Assembly (NCBI GenBank): GCA_965220695.1
Contig: OZ244838.1
Coordinates: forward strand, 5,704,001-5,768,000
DNA length: 64,000 nucleotides
Direction: 5' to 3'
Source: UBA9620 sp965220695
GTDB taxonomy: Bacteria; Acidobacteriota; Vicinamibacteria; Vicinamibacterales; UBA8438
Made by a program: the position numbers and the translations under genes. The notes under the pieces were generated by a model. It saw nothing but the letters and a program-made list of their open reading frames with translations, had not been told where the DNA came from and did no database searches. This document shows, piece by piece, positions 8,338-17,205 of the stretch (position 1 is the stretch's first letter; every line of letters starts with the position of its first letter).

Positions 8338-9867
8338 TCACGGCGTCGGTCCGGCGAGGGTCGCCACGAACGCGGCCGCGACCGCACCGGGGTCGTCGCC
8401 CTGCACATCGACCTGCAGGTTCATCCGGCGCATGGCGCCGACGTCGATCACGTTGTCGAGCCGGCGCAGCGCGGCCACGACGTCCGGCAGCTCGCGCGCG
8501 AGTCGGGCGCTCACCAGCACGACCGCATCATACGGCGGGATCGCCGCCCGGTCGTCCTCGAGGACCCGCAGGTCGTAGGCGGTGATACGGCCGTCGGTGG
8601 TATAGGCGCTGATCAGGTCGACAGCTCCCTCGGACACCGCCTGGTACATCAGTGCAGCGTCCATGGTGCGCAAGTCTTCCAGCGCGAGCCCGTAGGTGTC
8701 TCGGACGGCGGTCCACTCGGGTCTGGAGAAGAACTCGAAGTCTGCGCCCATGGAGAGCGTCGAGGCCAACGGGATCAGGTCGCTGATGCGCCGCAGCCCC
8801 AGCCGGTCGGCGTCCTCGGCCCGGGCAGCGACGGCGTACGCGTTCTCGAAGCCGAGGGTCGCGGCGACCTGGATGTCATGCCGGTCGAGCAGGAACGACT
8901 CGACCTCCGCCGAAACTTCGGCCCGGTCTGCGCCGGCGACCGTGCGGCGCATGACGTTGGCCCACACGGTGCCGGTGTAGTCGACATACAGATCGACGTC
9001 GCCCGCCACGAGGGCATCGAACGCCACACTCGACCCCAACGATTGCCGCTGGTCGGTGGGGCGGCCGGTCTCGCGTTCCACCCACTGCGCCAGCAGTGCC
9101 GCCAGCACGTACTGCTCGGTGAACCCCTTGGCGCCGATGGTCACCGTTCGCTCGCGTGCCGGGCGCAGCGACGCAGCCAGGGTGAACCCGGTATAGAGAC
9201 CGAGTGCCGCCAGCACGGCCATGACGCCGCCGATCAACCGGCGCCGGCGGGTGCGCAGACCGATCTCGACCCCGCGCACCAGTGCGTCGAGCAGCAGCGC
9301 CAGCCCCGCCGCGGCGACACAGCCGACCAGGACCGCGGCATGGTTGCGCGTCTGCAGGCCGCTGAAGATGTAGTTGCCCAGACTCGTCGCGCCGACCGGC
9401 GTCGACAGGGTCGCGATGCCCACGGTCCAGACCGTCGCGGTCCGCAGACCGGCGATGATGACCGGCAGCGCCAGGGGCAGCTCGACGCGGCGCAACTGCT
9501 GTGCCGGCGTCATGCCCACCCCGCGCGCCGCCTCGCGCTGCGCGGGGTCGACGCCGTGAATGCCGGCCACGGTGTTGCGCAGGATCGGCAACACGCCGTA
9601 CAGGGTCAACCCGATGAACGCCGGGAGAAACCCGATGCTCTGCAGGCGCAGCGACGCCAGCAGCGGGACCATCACCGCCAGCAGCGCCAGACTCGGCACC
9701 GTCTGGATGATGCCGGCCAGCGCGAGCGCCGGTTGTTCGAGCCACCGCACGCGGGTGACCGCGACCCCGAGCGGCAGGCTCACCGCGGTGGCGCACAGCA
9801 GCGCCAGCAGCGTGAGCTGCAGGTGGGCGGTGAGATACTCCGGAAGCAGCGCCAACTGCTCGCTCAT
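8338..9867 (-). CDS. Glycine betaine/choline-type ABC transporter, fused permease and substrate-binding protein
   Basis: A 509-residue fusion. Residues 1-220 are a binding-protein-dependent permease with the EAA-loop-like stretch REAARGVGMTPAQQLRRVELP. Residues 240-509 are an OpuAC-type osmolyte-binding domain (VTIGAKGFTEQYVLAALLAQ, VDLYVDYTGTVW, AYTTDGRI). The fused topology is known for OpuBC/OpuC-like systems. Start ATG at 9867 overlaps the stop of the ATPase gene by 4 bp. Likely role is osmoprotectant uptake; ligand specificity is not deducible by eye. Confidence 0.9.
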   Translation of the reverse strand: MSEQLALLPEYLTAHLQLTLLALLCATAVSLPLGVAVTRVRWLEQPALALAGIIQTVPSLALLAVMVPLLASLRLQSIGFLPAFIGLTLYGVLPILRNTVAGIHGVDPAQREAARGVGMTPAQQLRRVELPLALPVIIAGLRTATVWTVGIATLSTPVGATSLGNYIFSGLQTRNHAAVLVGCVAAAGLALLLDALVRGVEIGLRTRRRRLIGGVMAVLAALGLYTGFTLAASLRPARERTVTIGAKGFTEQYVLAALLAQWVERETGRPTDQRQSLGSSVAFDALVAGDVDLYVDYTGTVWANVMRRTVAGADRAEVSAEVESFLLDRHDIQVAATLGFENAYAVAARAEDADRLGLRRISDLIPLASTLSMGADFEFFSRPEWTAVRDTYGLALEDLRTMDAALMYQAVSEGAVDLISAYTTDGRITAYDLRVLEDDRAAIPPYDAVVLVSARLARELPDVVAALRRLDNVIDVGAMRRMNLQVDVQGDDPGAVAAAFVATLAGPTP

Positions 9868-10637
9868 CCCGGTTGCTCCGTTGGCGCCAGCAGCGCGTCG
9901 ACCAGTTGCGCCTCGCGCCGCGGCGTTTCCAGCAGCCGCCGCACGTAGTCGTCGGCGGGCGACCGCATCAGCGTCGCGGGTGTCCCGATCTGTACGAGTC
10001 GCCCGGCCCGCAGCACCAGGATCCGGTCACCGAGCCGCAGCGCCTCGACCATGTCGTGCGTCACGAACACGGCCGTCAGACGCAACTCGCGCCGGATACG
10101 AATGAACGAGTCTTGCAGGCGCGATCGGGTCAGCGGATCGAGCGCACCGAACGGCTCGTCGAGCAGCATGACGCGCGGGTTCGCGGCCAGCGCCCGCGCA
10201 ACGCCGACGCGCTGCTGCTGGCCACCGGAGAGCTCCGCCGGCTGGCGCTGGCCCATGTTGTCGCGGTCGAGCTCGACCAGCTCGAGCAGTTCGTCCACGC
10301 GGCGGCGGATGGCGCCGTCCGTCCATCCGAGCAGCGCCGGGGTGATGCCGATGTTCTCCGCCACGGTCATCTGCGAGAACAGACCCACCTGTTGAAAGAC
10401 GTAGCCGATGCGGCGCCGCAGCAGGTGGGGCGCGATGCGGGCCACGTCCTGCCCGTCCACCCGCACCGAGCCGGCGGTCGGCTCGACCAGGCGGTTGATC
10501 ATCTTGAGTGTGGTGGTCTTGCCGCAGCCGGACCCACCGAGGAGCACGAGCGACTCGCCGTCGGCGACCTCCAGTGTCAGGTCGTTCACGACGACGGCGC
10601 CGGCATACCGTTTCGTCAGGTGCTGTAGCTCGATCAT
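9864..10637 (-). CDS. Glycine betaine-type ABC transporter ATP-binding protein
   Basis: A 257-residue ATPase with Walker A GGSGCGKTT, signature LSGGQQQRVGVARA, Walker B VMLLDEPFGALDPLTR and the H-loop FVTHDMVEA. There is no obvious C-terminal CBS pair, unlike some OpuCA proteins. It is first gene of the transporter operon and overlaps the permease/binding-protein fusion by 4 bp. Confidence 0.92.
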   Translation of the reverse strand: MIELQHLTKRYAGAVVVNDLTLEVADGESLVLLGGSGCGKTTTLKMINRLVEPTAGSVRVDGQDVARIAPHLLRRRIGYVFQQVGLFSQMTVAENIGITPALLGWTDGAIRRRVDELLELVELDRDNMGQRQPAELSGGQQQRVGVARALAANPRVMLLDEPFGALDPLTRSRLQDSFIRIRRELRLTAVFVTHDMVEALRLGDRILVLRAGRLVQIGTPATLMRSPADDYVRRLLETPRREAQLVDALLAPTEQPG

Positions 10638-10710
10638 GCAACGCCCGGACTACACGAAAACGAGATCCGGGGCGTCCACCGGACCCGGGCACGGAGACGA
10701 GCGCACCGCT

Positions 10711-11865
10711 TCAGGCGGGTACGGGCACGTTGCTGACGACCTCCAACTGGTCGAGCCAGTACGCCTCGTCGTTGCGGCGGCAGACGAAGAAACGGCCGAG
10801 ATCCTCGTCATGCTTGGCCTGGTGATAGCGCAGGTAGATGTGCTCGTCGTCGACCGCCATGATCTCGACCTTGCCGGTTTCGTGCGACATGCAGAACTTG
10901 GCGCGGCGCGCCAGACCGGAGCCGAGCGTCAACGCGCGCCGGAACACCTGCCAGCCTTGCACCATCGGCACCTCGAACGGTTCGTTGCCGGCCGTGGGGC
11001 GTCCCTGGAACAGGTAGTACGGCGGGCACCCGATGTAGGACAGCGTGGCGTACAGCTCCGCCAGCGTATAGGGATCGTCGTTGATGCCCTTGATCATGGG
11101 GCACTGGTTCACGCAGATGACGCCGTTGCGTATGCAGGTGTCGATGCCCTGAATCGCGAGATCGGTCAGTTCCCTGGGGTGATCGAAGTGGGCCATCAGG
11201 TAGATGCGTTGCGACGGGGTCGAGTAGGTCCGGAATGCTTCATGCAGCGCCGGGTCGTTGAGGACCCGGTACGGATCGAACGCCGGCATCTTCGAGCCCA
11301 GCCGGATGATCTTGACGTGCGGAATCGCCCGCAACGCATCGAAGATCTCCACGAGTCGCCGTGTGCTCATCAGCAGCGGGTCGCCGCCGGTCAGCAGGAC
11401 GTTGGTCACTTCGGGATGGTCCGCGATGTACTGCAGGCCGGCGGTCACGTCGTTCGTCACCTCGTCGTTGTCGTCCATGAACAGCCGCTTGCGGAAGCAG
11501 TAGCGGCAGTAGGCCCCGCAGACCTCGTTGCAGAGCAGCAGCACGGTGTCGGTGTATTTGTGCTGGACCCCGTGGGCCACCGTGACCGCCTCTTCGTTGC
11601 TGGCGTCCAGCTTGCCCCACTCGATCAGCTCCTCCTCGCGGGGGATGATCAACTGACGGATCGGATCGTCAGGGTCGTCCCAGTCGATCAGGCCAAGATA
11701 GTAGTCGTTGGCGCGGAACACGTAGCGGGCCGAGACCGGCCCCAGCCGGTCGCGCTCCTGAGCGGTGAGCTGTTCGACCTGATCCAGGCGTCGGACGTAC
11801 TTGACCCGTTTGCGGGTTCCAGTCGTCGAGGCAGGTGCTGTCTGATTCCCCGTGGGCATAGGCAT
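10711..11865 (-). CDS. kamA: KamA-family radical SAM protein (lysine 2,3-aminomutase-like)
   Basis: Radical SAM, PLP-dependent aminomutase family. The 384-residue protein holds the cluster motif CGAYCRYCFRK (Cys-x3-Cys-x2-Cys), LLTGGDPLLMS, and the C-terminal block YYLFQGRPTAGNEPFEVP, with RAKFCMSHETGKVEI close to the end. The family acts on free lysine (acetate/beta-lysine osmolyte metabolism) or on EF-P lysine (EpmB); no choice can be made from sequence alone. Two in-frame ATGs lie at 11865 and 11859; GGGAG is closer to ideal spacing for 11859. The open frame continues upstream without a stop through an E2 acyltransferase remnant. Confidence 0.88.
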   Translation of the reverse strand: MPMPTGNQTAPASTTGTRKRVKYVRRLDQVEQLTAQERDRLGPVSARYVFRANDYYLGLIDWDDPDDPIRQLIIPREEELIEWGKLDASNEEAVTVAHGVQHKYTDTVLLLCNEVCGAYCRYCFRKRLFMDDNDEVTNDVTAGLQYIADHPEVTNVLLTGGDPLLMSTRRLVEIFDALRAIPHVKIIRLGSKMPAFDPYRVLNDPALHEAFRTYSTPSQRIYLMAHFDHPRELTDLAIQGIDTCIRNGVICVNQCPMIKGINDDPYTLAELYATLSYIGCPPYYLFQGRPTAGNEPFEVPMVQGWQVFRRALTLGSGLARRAKFCMSHETGKVEIMAVDDEHIYLRYHQAKHDEDLGRFFVCRRNDEAYWLDQLEVVSNVPVPA

Positions 11866-11979
11866 GACTCCCACCCCGCTTGTGTGCGAGGTTGCGTATC
11901 CAGCCGAAGGCAGAACATTCGGATGGAGACTAGTATTGAGTACCCGTGAGCGAGACGCAACCCGGGGGCACGGGAGGAG

Positions 11980-12153
11980 CTGGAGTTCCAGCAGGAGGGG
12001 ATGCTCGAGACAGGTCGCGATCCAGCGCAGGATCCTGACGCCGTCGGCTCCGTCGATCAGCCGGTGGTCATAGTACAGGGACAGCGGCAGCATCGGGCGG
12101 GCTTCGAACCGGTCGTTGACGTAGACGGGCGCCGGCGCCGCCGTGAGCGGGGC
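11980..12153 (-). pseudogene. Remnant of 2-oxoacid dehydrogenase E2 acyltransferase (C-terminal end)
   Basis: About 58 codons on the minus strand read APLTAAPAPVYVNDRFEARP followed by MLPLSLYYDHRLIDGADGVR and end near ILRWIATCLEHPLLLELQ. This matches the last part of dihydrolipoamide acyltransferases, including the catalytic motif DHRxxDG. Nothing of the lipoyl, peripheral-binding or early catalytic domain is present, because the phosphofructokinase gene ends only 35 bp upstream. There is no start codon or obvious ribosome site. It is a deletion remnant, in frame with kamA. Confidence 0.75.
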
Positions 12154-12188
12154 CGCCCGCACGGCCCTGCGCGGCGCCCGAGGACAAG

Positions 12189-13526
12189 CTACTCGGCCGG
12201 CCGCTTGTGGTCCTGACCCGCCGCGTCGACGCGGTCGAGCACGAAGCCCCGCTCCAGGTCGAGCGCCAGCGGCGGCAGCTCGTGCTCGACGAGATACTCG
12301 AATTCGTCGCGAAACGCCTCGATCGACAGCCCGGCGGTGGCCGCAAACCTGGCGAGCTCGTGCGGGTTCTCGAAGTCGTCCCGGCGCAGCCTGAGCATGT
12401 AGCGTCTGGCGATGCGGTAGCGGCTTGAATGGATGTCGACCAACCGGACCTTCGCGCGGCCGGTCCGGCTGTCGAGGATGCGCTCGAACGGTACCGGTAC
12501 GAACTGTCCCGCCTGCATCGACATCATCGCCGAGCTGCCCCCGGCCATCACGTAGCGGGCCGCGCAATAGCCCAGGTCGCGCGTATATTCCATGTCTGCC
12601 GGAATCGGGTCCGCGCACCGCAGTTCGTAGCCGATGTTCTTCGCGACGATCGTCACCTTGAGGCCGAGCTGATCCAGACGTTTGGTCACCGCCGTCTTCA
12701 GCAGCTCGCCAAGGTTGATCTCGGCGAGCCGGACGTTGTCGTGCGCGTCGCGCTCGGTGCGCGCCAGCATCTCCAGATCTTGGGGATCGATGCCCAGGAT
12801 CAAGCCTTCGGCCAGCACCGCGACTCCGTCCCGGCGGCCGTCGGTCAAGCGCTTGATGACGGCGCCGGCCAGGGTGTCGACGACGGTCGCGAGGCGCAGC
12901 CGCCGGCCGGCGAATTCTTCCAGGATGAGCGACAGCGTGGCGCCCGCCGACTTGCCGATTCCAAGTGCCAGGTGACCCGCCTTGCGCCCCATGGCGATGA
13001 CGAAATACCACCGGGACGTGGTCTTGGCGTCCACCATCAGGTTCTTGACGATCTCGACGCCATGGTGTCTCGCGGTCTGGAAGCCGAACGTGTCTACGTG
13101 CGGCGGCAGATCGAGGTCGTTGTCGATCGTCTTCGGCACATGCACGACGCGGATGCGGCCGGCCGCCTTCTGCGCCAGACGGTGCGCCGAGTACGCCGTG
13201 TCGTCGCCGCCCACCGTGATCAACTGCGTGACGCCGAGACGCCGCAACGACACGACCGTCTGCTCGAGGAGCGCCTCGTCGCGCGTCGGATTGGCGCGCG
13301 AGATGCCGATATGCGAACCGCCCCGGAAGTGAATGCGGCTGACCGTCTCGATGGTAAGGGGCGTGACGTGATCGACGTCGCCGTGCATGATCCACTCGAA
13401 CCCGTCGCGGATGCCGATGACGTCGATGCCCGCCAGCCGTCCCCGGATCGTGGCCGCGCTGATGACGCTGTTGATACCGGGGGCAGGTCCCCCGGCCACG
13501 AGGATCGCCAGTTTGTCTTCAGGCAT
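12189..13526 (-). CDS. 6-phosphofructokinase, predicted PPi-dependent
   Basis: Glycolytic phosphofructokinase-fold enzyme, 445 residues. The N-terminus reads LAILVAGGPAPGINSVISAA. The phosphoryl-donor site reads GGDDTA and PKTIDNDL; ATP-dependent enzymes have GGDGS and PGTIDND, whereas Asp and Lys at these places are the recognised marks of PPi-dependent enzymes. MGRKAGHLALGIGKSAGAT follows in the fructose-6-phosphate site. A C-terminal extension of about 100 residues is present. The ATG at 13526 fits the alignment. Confidence 0.9.
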   Translation of the reverse strand: MPEDKLAILVAGGPAPGINSVISAATIRGRLAGIDVIGIRDGFEWIMHGDVDHVTPLTIETVSRIHFRGGSHIGISRANPTRDEALLEQTVVSLRRLGVTQLITVGGDDTAYSAHRLAQKAAGRIRVVHVPKTIDNDLDLPPHVDTFGFQTARHHGVEIVKNLMVDAKTTSRWYFVIAMGRKAGHLALGIGKSAGATLSLILEEFAGRRLRLATVVDTLAGAVIKRLTDGRRDGVAVLAEGLILGIDPQDLEMLARTERDAHDNVRLAEINLGELLKTAVTKRLDQLGLKVTIVAKNIGYELRCADPIPADMEYTRDLGYCAARYVMAGGSSAMMSMQAGQFVPVPFERILDSRTGRAKVRLVDIHSSRYRIARRYMLRLRRDDFENPHELARFAATAGLSIEAFRDEFEYLVEHELPPLALDLERGFVLDRVDAAGQDHKRPAE

Positions 13527-13825
13527 CGTACCGCCGATTATTACAGCGCCGAGGCGATCTCGTCAGAAGACGACGACCGCAGCTCGCTCGTGACCGACGG
13601 GACGGGTCTTGCAGCGAAGCGGTCCGCAGTCTCGGACGCGACCACGGCCGGGTCGGCCAGCGCGCCGCGTCGGTCGGCGTGATCGCCGCCAGGTCGAGCG
13701 CCAGACTCTTGGTGAACCCGGACTGACCCGATTCCTGCGCCGGTCGATTGTCCGTCCCGGCGCCCGCAGCACCACCCGCGCGTATGCGTCGTCGCCGTAC
13801 CGTTCCGCGCCGGAGTCGGTGTGTG
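13527..13825. other. Intergenic stretch without a supported gene
   Basis: Several frames are open because of the high GC content, but none shows a recognisable motif or ribosome-binding site. A minus-strand tail ending shortly before the phosphofructokinase start has plausible codon use and may be an old gene remnant. I see no clear terminator. Confidence 0.4.
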
Positions 13826-13901
13826 TGGTGAGCCGCCGGGGACTCGAACCCCAAACCCGCAGATTAAGAGTCTGCTGCTCTACCAGTTGAGCTAGCGGCC
13901 C
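13826..13901 (-). tRNA. tRNA-Lys (anticodon CUU)
   Basis: On the minus strand the acceptor strands GGGCCGC and GCGGCTC pair with one G-T. The anticodon loop CTCTTAA gives CUU, the T-loop is TTCGAGT, and CCA is encoded after discriminator A. Total 76 nt including CCA. Confidence 0.95.
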
Positions 13902-14010
13902 ACACTATGTGGAATCAATGACTTACGAGGAATCTTCGACACTCTGACAGCTGATACTGCGACCAAAACGGGTCGACGCCCGGTGGAAGCGCTCTAGAGA
14001 TCCTAGCATG

Positions 14011-14370
14011 CTACGGCGACGGTCTCGACGATCTCGCGGTCTTCACGAACGGCTTTGGGTTCACGTTGTAGTGGGTCAAGTAGTCGTCGATGGCTGCAAC
14101 CAACTCCTCCACGCTGCAAAAGACTCCACGGCGAAGGCGTTGCTGGGTCAACTTGCTGAACCAGCTCTCGACCAAGTTGAGCCACGAGGTGCTTGTGGGG
14201 GTGAAGTGCAGCCGGAAGCGCGGGTGCGCGGCCAGCCATTTGCGGACGGTTGCATGTTTGTGGGTGCCGTAGTTGTCCAGGATCCCATGCAGGGTGAGGT
14301 CGCGAGGGAACGCACGGTCGAGGCGCCGCAGGAACTTCACAAACTCCTGATGTCGTCGCGTGACGGGGGG
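14011..14370 (-). pseudogene. IS630-family transposase, C-terminal remnant
   Basis: A minus-strand frame of about 120 codons matches the C-terminal half of IS630-type DDE transposases. It has HQEFVKFLRRLDRAFP, then the second catalytic Asp in ILDNYGTHKH, then HFTPTSTSWLNLVESWF with the final Glu, ending PKPFVKTA. The N-terminal half with the first Asp is missing and the frame is lost at about 14370. The internal ATG at 14340 is not the real start. IS630 elements duplicate TA on insertion, which is relevant to the TA-flanked MITEs nearby. Confidence 0.8.
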
Positions 14371-14660
14371 CGACCGCGGTGCGCCCGCGCTGCGTCACCA
14401 CGACGTTGAGGTCGCCGCCAAGGCGTTCGGTCTCGGTGATCGGGATACGCGTGAACCCGCGCGCCTCGAGGATTTCCAGAAACGGCACGCGACGCGGCTC
14501 GGTCCGACCTGTCTCGAACAGGCGGCACACCAGCACGTAGACGTCGAGGACGCCAAAGAACGAGGGTTTCACGACGGGCTGCAGGGACCGAAACGACGCG
14601 CGACGAAGAGATCTGTCGGTGCCCGGGGGGGTGCCGGTGTATAAACGTGCTGACGCGAAC
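14371..14660 (-). other. Possible minus-strand gene remnant, not recognised
   Basis: The minus strand keeps a frame of about 90 codons with coding-like third-position GC, including VPFLEILEARGFTRIPITE and GGDLNVVVTQRGRTAV. It has no start and runs into the IS630 remnant in a different frame. I do not recognise the family. It also contains the upstream region of the plus-strand PQQ dehydrogenase, so a promoter may lie here, but none is obvious. Confidence 0.3.
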
Positions 14661-14707
14661 AAAACGGAGGTCTCGGGCGACGGGAGCTGTGTGTCTGGAG
14701 AGGTCAC

Positions 14708-16636
14708 ATGCCCAGAAATGTTTGCATCGTCGCAGCTGCCCTTGTCGTGGTACTTGCGAGCACGTCGGCCCTGGCGCAGCAAGGCGCCCAGGACGGCGAA
14801 TGGCGGTCGCACGGCGGCGACGACGGGCACATCCAGTACGCCGCACTGGACCAGATCAACAAGGACAACATCGCGGATCTCGAGATCGTTTGGCGCTGGG
14901 CCTCGGTCGACGCGGCGTTGCGTGAGCAGCATGAAGAGCGCCTGGCCCGATCCAGCCGAATCTTCTCCCACGAGGTCACGCCGCTCAAGGTCGGTGGCGC
15001 GTTGTATGCCAGCACCTCTCTCGGTCAGGTTGCGGCGATCGACCCGGGCACCGGTGAAACGCGCTGGTCGGTCGACCCCGAGGTCTGGCGCGCCGGCCGG
15101 CCGGCCAACCTCGGGTTCTTGAGCAAGGGGCTGGCGTACTGGACCGACGGCGACAGCGAGCGGCTGTTCTATGCGGGCGGGGCCGAGGCGACGCTCGTGT
15201 CGGTCGACCCGAGCACACGCGCGCTGGACCCGGACTTCGGCACTGGGGGGAAGGTCGATCTCACCAGGAACCTCGGTTCCCATGTGACCCGGGACACCTA
15301 TACCCTGACGTCGGCGCCGCTGGTGGCCGGCGACGTCGTCATCGTCGGCTCGTCGATCCGCGATACTCCACGCACACGCGAGGTGCCACCTGGACACGTG
15401 CGCGCCTACGATGTCCGCACCGGCGAGCACCGCTGGACGTTCAACACGATCCCGAACGAGGCCGACTACGGTAGCCAGACGTGGGAGGCGGAGTCCTGGC
15501 GTGACGCCGGGGCGGTCAACGTCTGGACCCTGATGTCGGTGGACCCGGAGCTCGGCTACGTCTATCTGCCGGTCGGCAGCGAGGCGCACAACTGGTATGG
15601 GGGGCATCGCCCGGGCGACAACCTGTTCTCGCAGAGCCTGGTCTGTCTCGACGCCGAGACCGGTGAACGAGTCTGGCACTTCCAACTGGTCCACCACCCC
15701 GTCTGGGACTGGGATCCTCCCGCGGCGCCGACGTTGATCGACATCGACGTGGACGGGCGTCCGATCAAGGCGGTCGCCCAGGTGACCAAGCAGGGGTTCC
15801 TCTTCGTGCTCGACCGTGTGACCGGTGAGCCGGTCTGGCCGATCGAGGAACGTCCCGTCCCGCAGTCGACCGTGCCGGGGGAGGTGACGTCGGCGACGCA
15901 GCCGTTCCCGACAAGACCCGCACCGTTCGAGCGACAGGGCATCTCCGAAGAGATGCTGATCGACTTCACCCCCGAGCTTCGGTCCAAGGCGATAGAGGTC
16001 ATGCGGGACTACGACGGTGGTCCCTTGTACTCGCCACCCTCGGAGCGCGGCACCCTCGTCAACCCCGGGTGGGTCGGCGGAGGCAGCTGGACCGGGGCGT
16101 CGTTCGATCCACGCACCCAGGTACTCTACGTGCCGTCCTTCACCGACTGGAACCTGGTCAGGCTGAGCAAGCCCGAAGCCGGCAACGACCAGGACGGCAC
16201 GCCGTTCGACTATGTCTGGAACGGCGACGCCACGCCGCGGGTCGAGGGGCTGCCGCTCTTCAAGCCGCCGTATGGCCGGATCACGGCGATCGACATGACC
16301 ACCGGCGAGCACGTCTGGCAGATCGCCAACGGCGACGGCCCCAGACAGGCCGACCCAATCAAGCACCTCGACCTGCCTCCACTCGGCACCAACGTCCTGA
16401 ACTTTCCGATCTCGACCGAGACGCTGCTCTTCACCGCGACGGGGCGCGATGCCTGGAACCCGCCGCTGCTCAACGTCTACGACAAGACGACCGGCGAGCT
16501 GCTCCGGGCCATCGAGCTGCCATCCTCCGTGCGCGCGCTCCCGATGACCTACCTGCACGACGGCAAGCAGTATCTTGCGGTCGGCATCGGTTCAGGCCGC
16601 GACCCGGACGAGATCGTCGCGTTGGGGATCCCGTAG
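14708..16636 (+). CDS. Secreted PQQ-dependent dehydrogenase (membrane glucose dehydrogenase-like beta-propeller)
   Basis: A 642-residue protein with a signal peptide (hydrophobic core VAAALVVVLASTSALA, cleavage near AQQ). The rest is the eight-bladed PQQ propeller: NIADLEIVWRWASVD, LGQVAAIDPGTGETRWSVDP, GEPVWPIEERPVPQSTVPGE, PYGRITAIDMTTGEHVWQ. No cytochrome c CxxCH domain is present, so electrons must go to a separate acceptor. Substrate cannot be named. SD-like GGAGAGG lies upstream of the ATG. The TAG stop touches the first base of a 159-bp MITE-like element. Confidence 0.9.
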   Translation: MPRNVCIVAAALVVVLASTSALAQQGAQDGEWRSHGGDDGHIQYAALDQINKDNIADLEIVWRWASVDAALREQHEERLARSSRIFSHEVTPLKVGGALYASTSLGQVAAIDPGTGETRWSVDPEVWRAGRPANLGFLSKGLAYWTDGDSERLFYAGGAEATLVSVDPSTRALDPDFGTGGKVDLTRNLGSHVTRDTYTLTSAPLVAGDVVIVGSSIRDTPRTREVPPGHVRAYDVRTGEHRWTFNTIPNEADYGSQTWEAESWRDAGAVNVWTLMSVDPELGYVYLPVGSEAHNWYGGHRPGDNLFSQSLVCLDAETGERVWHFQLVHHPVWDWDPPAAPTLIDIDVDGRPIKAVAQVTKQGFLFVLDRVTGEPVWPIEERPVPQSTVPGEVTSATQPFPTRPAPFERQGISEEMLIDFTPELRSKAIEVMRDYDGGPLYSPPSERGTLVNPGWVGGGSWTGASFDPRTQVLYVPSFTDWNLVRLSKPEAGNDQDGTPFDYVWNGDATPRVEGLPLFKPPYGRITAIDMTTGEHVWQIANGDGPRQADPIKHLDLPPLGTNVLNFPISTETLLFTATGRDAWNPPLLNVYDKTTGELLRAIELPSSVRALPMTYLHDGKQYLAVGIGSGRDPDEIVALGIP

Positions 16637-16794
16637 CAGCCCGTGGTGAAACCCCGCGTTGCACCGAGATCGGCGATGCGCCCGGTGAGCAAGGCGAGAA
16701 GAGGGAGAATACCGGTAGTATTCGACCGATGAACAACGCAGATCAGTGGGATGCAGCGTCGATCGAATGCAGCGGGGCTTTTGCCACGGGCTGC
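16636..16794. mobile_element. MITE-like element, copy 1 (159 bp, TA-flanked)
   Basis: The element begins GCAGCCCGTGG and ends CCACGGGCTGC; the imperfect terminal repeats extend to about 27 bp. TA lies directly outside both ends (16634-16635 and 16795-16796). A second copy of identical length lies at 21228-21386 in inverted orientation with only scattered differences. There is no coding capacity. The TA duplication points to mobilisation by an IS630/Tc1-mariner-type transposase. Confidence 0.85.
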
Positions 16795-16797
16795 TAG

Positions 16798-17193
16798 ATG
16801 CTAACGGCCGTCATGAGGAACCGTCGGCCGGCCGTCGCGTATGCCCCGAGGGTGACCGTCGTCGTGATCTCGATGGCGGTCGTGGTCAGTCTGCTGCCGC
16901 TTCCGGCACACGCACAGACCGGCTCGCGCCCCGACGAGTGGCGCTTCTACGGCGGTGGCCCGCTGCTGACGAAGACGCTGCTCTTCATCGGTCAGGGCAT
17001 CGAGTCGCACACACTCCGCGCCTTCGACAAGGACACCGGGTACGAGGTGTTCGAGATCGCGTTGCCGGCGCGGTCTTCTTCGGCCCCGATCACATACCTG
17101 GCGGGTGGTAGGCAGTACATCGTGCTGGCGATCGGCGGTGGAGACACCACCGAACAGCTGATCGCGCTGGCACTGCCGGAGGGCGCCCGGTAG
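16798..17193 (+). CDS. Mini PQQ-propeller protein, apparently internally deleted
   Basis: 131 residues: a signal peptide (core VVVISMAVVVSLLPLPAHA), then DEWRFYGGG, which matches the mature N-terminus of the flanking dehydrogenases. It then jumps straight to their last blades: PLLTKTLLFIGQGIESHTLR, DKDTGYEVFEIALPA, ITYLAGGRQYIVLAIGGG, ending IALALPEGAR. About 500 residues of propeller are missing with the frame kept. Start could be 16798 or the ATG at 16813. It may be a decayed paralogue or a small secreted blade; it cannot bind PQQ as a full enzyme does. Confidence 0.6.
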   Translation: MLTAVMRNRRPAVAYAPRVTVVVISMAVVVSLLPLPAHAQTGSRPDEWRFYGGGPLLTKTLLFIGQGIESHTLRAFDKDTGYEVFEIALPARSSSAPITYLAGGRQYIVLAIGGGDTTEQLIALALPEGAR

Positions 17194-17205
17194 CGGGAGC
17201 TGGTG

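Noticed and set aside
10711..13395. Single 894-residue minus-strand protein
   Set aside because: It is kamA extended upstream through an E2 remnant and an off-frame reading of the phosphofructokinase gene; the ATG near 11865 is the real start.
14003..16558. 851-codon minus-strand frame opposite the first PQQ dehydrogenase
   Set aside because: It is the antisense shadow of a high-GC gene; it lacks any motif and the plus strand has clear PQQ propeller repeats.
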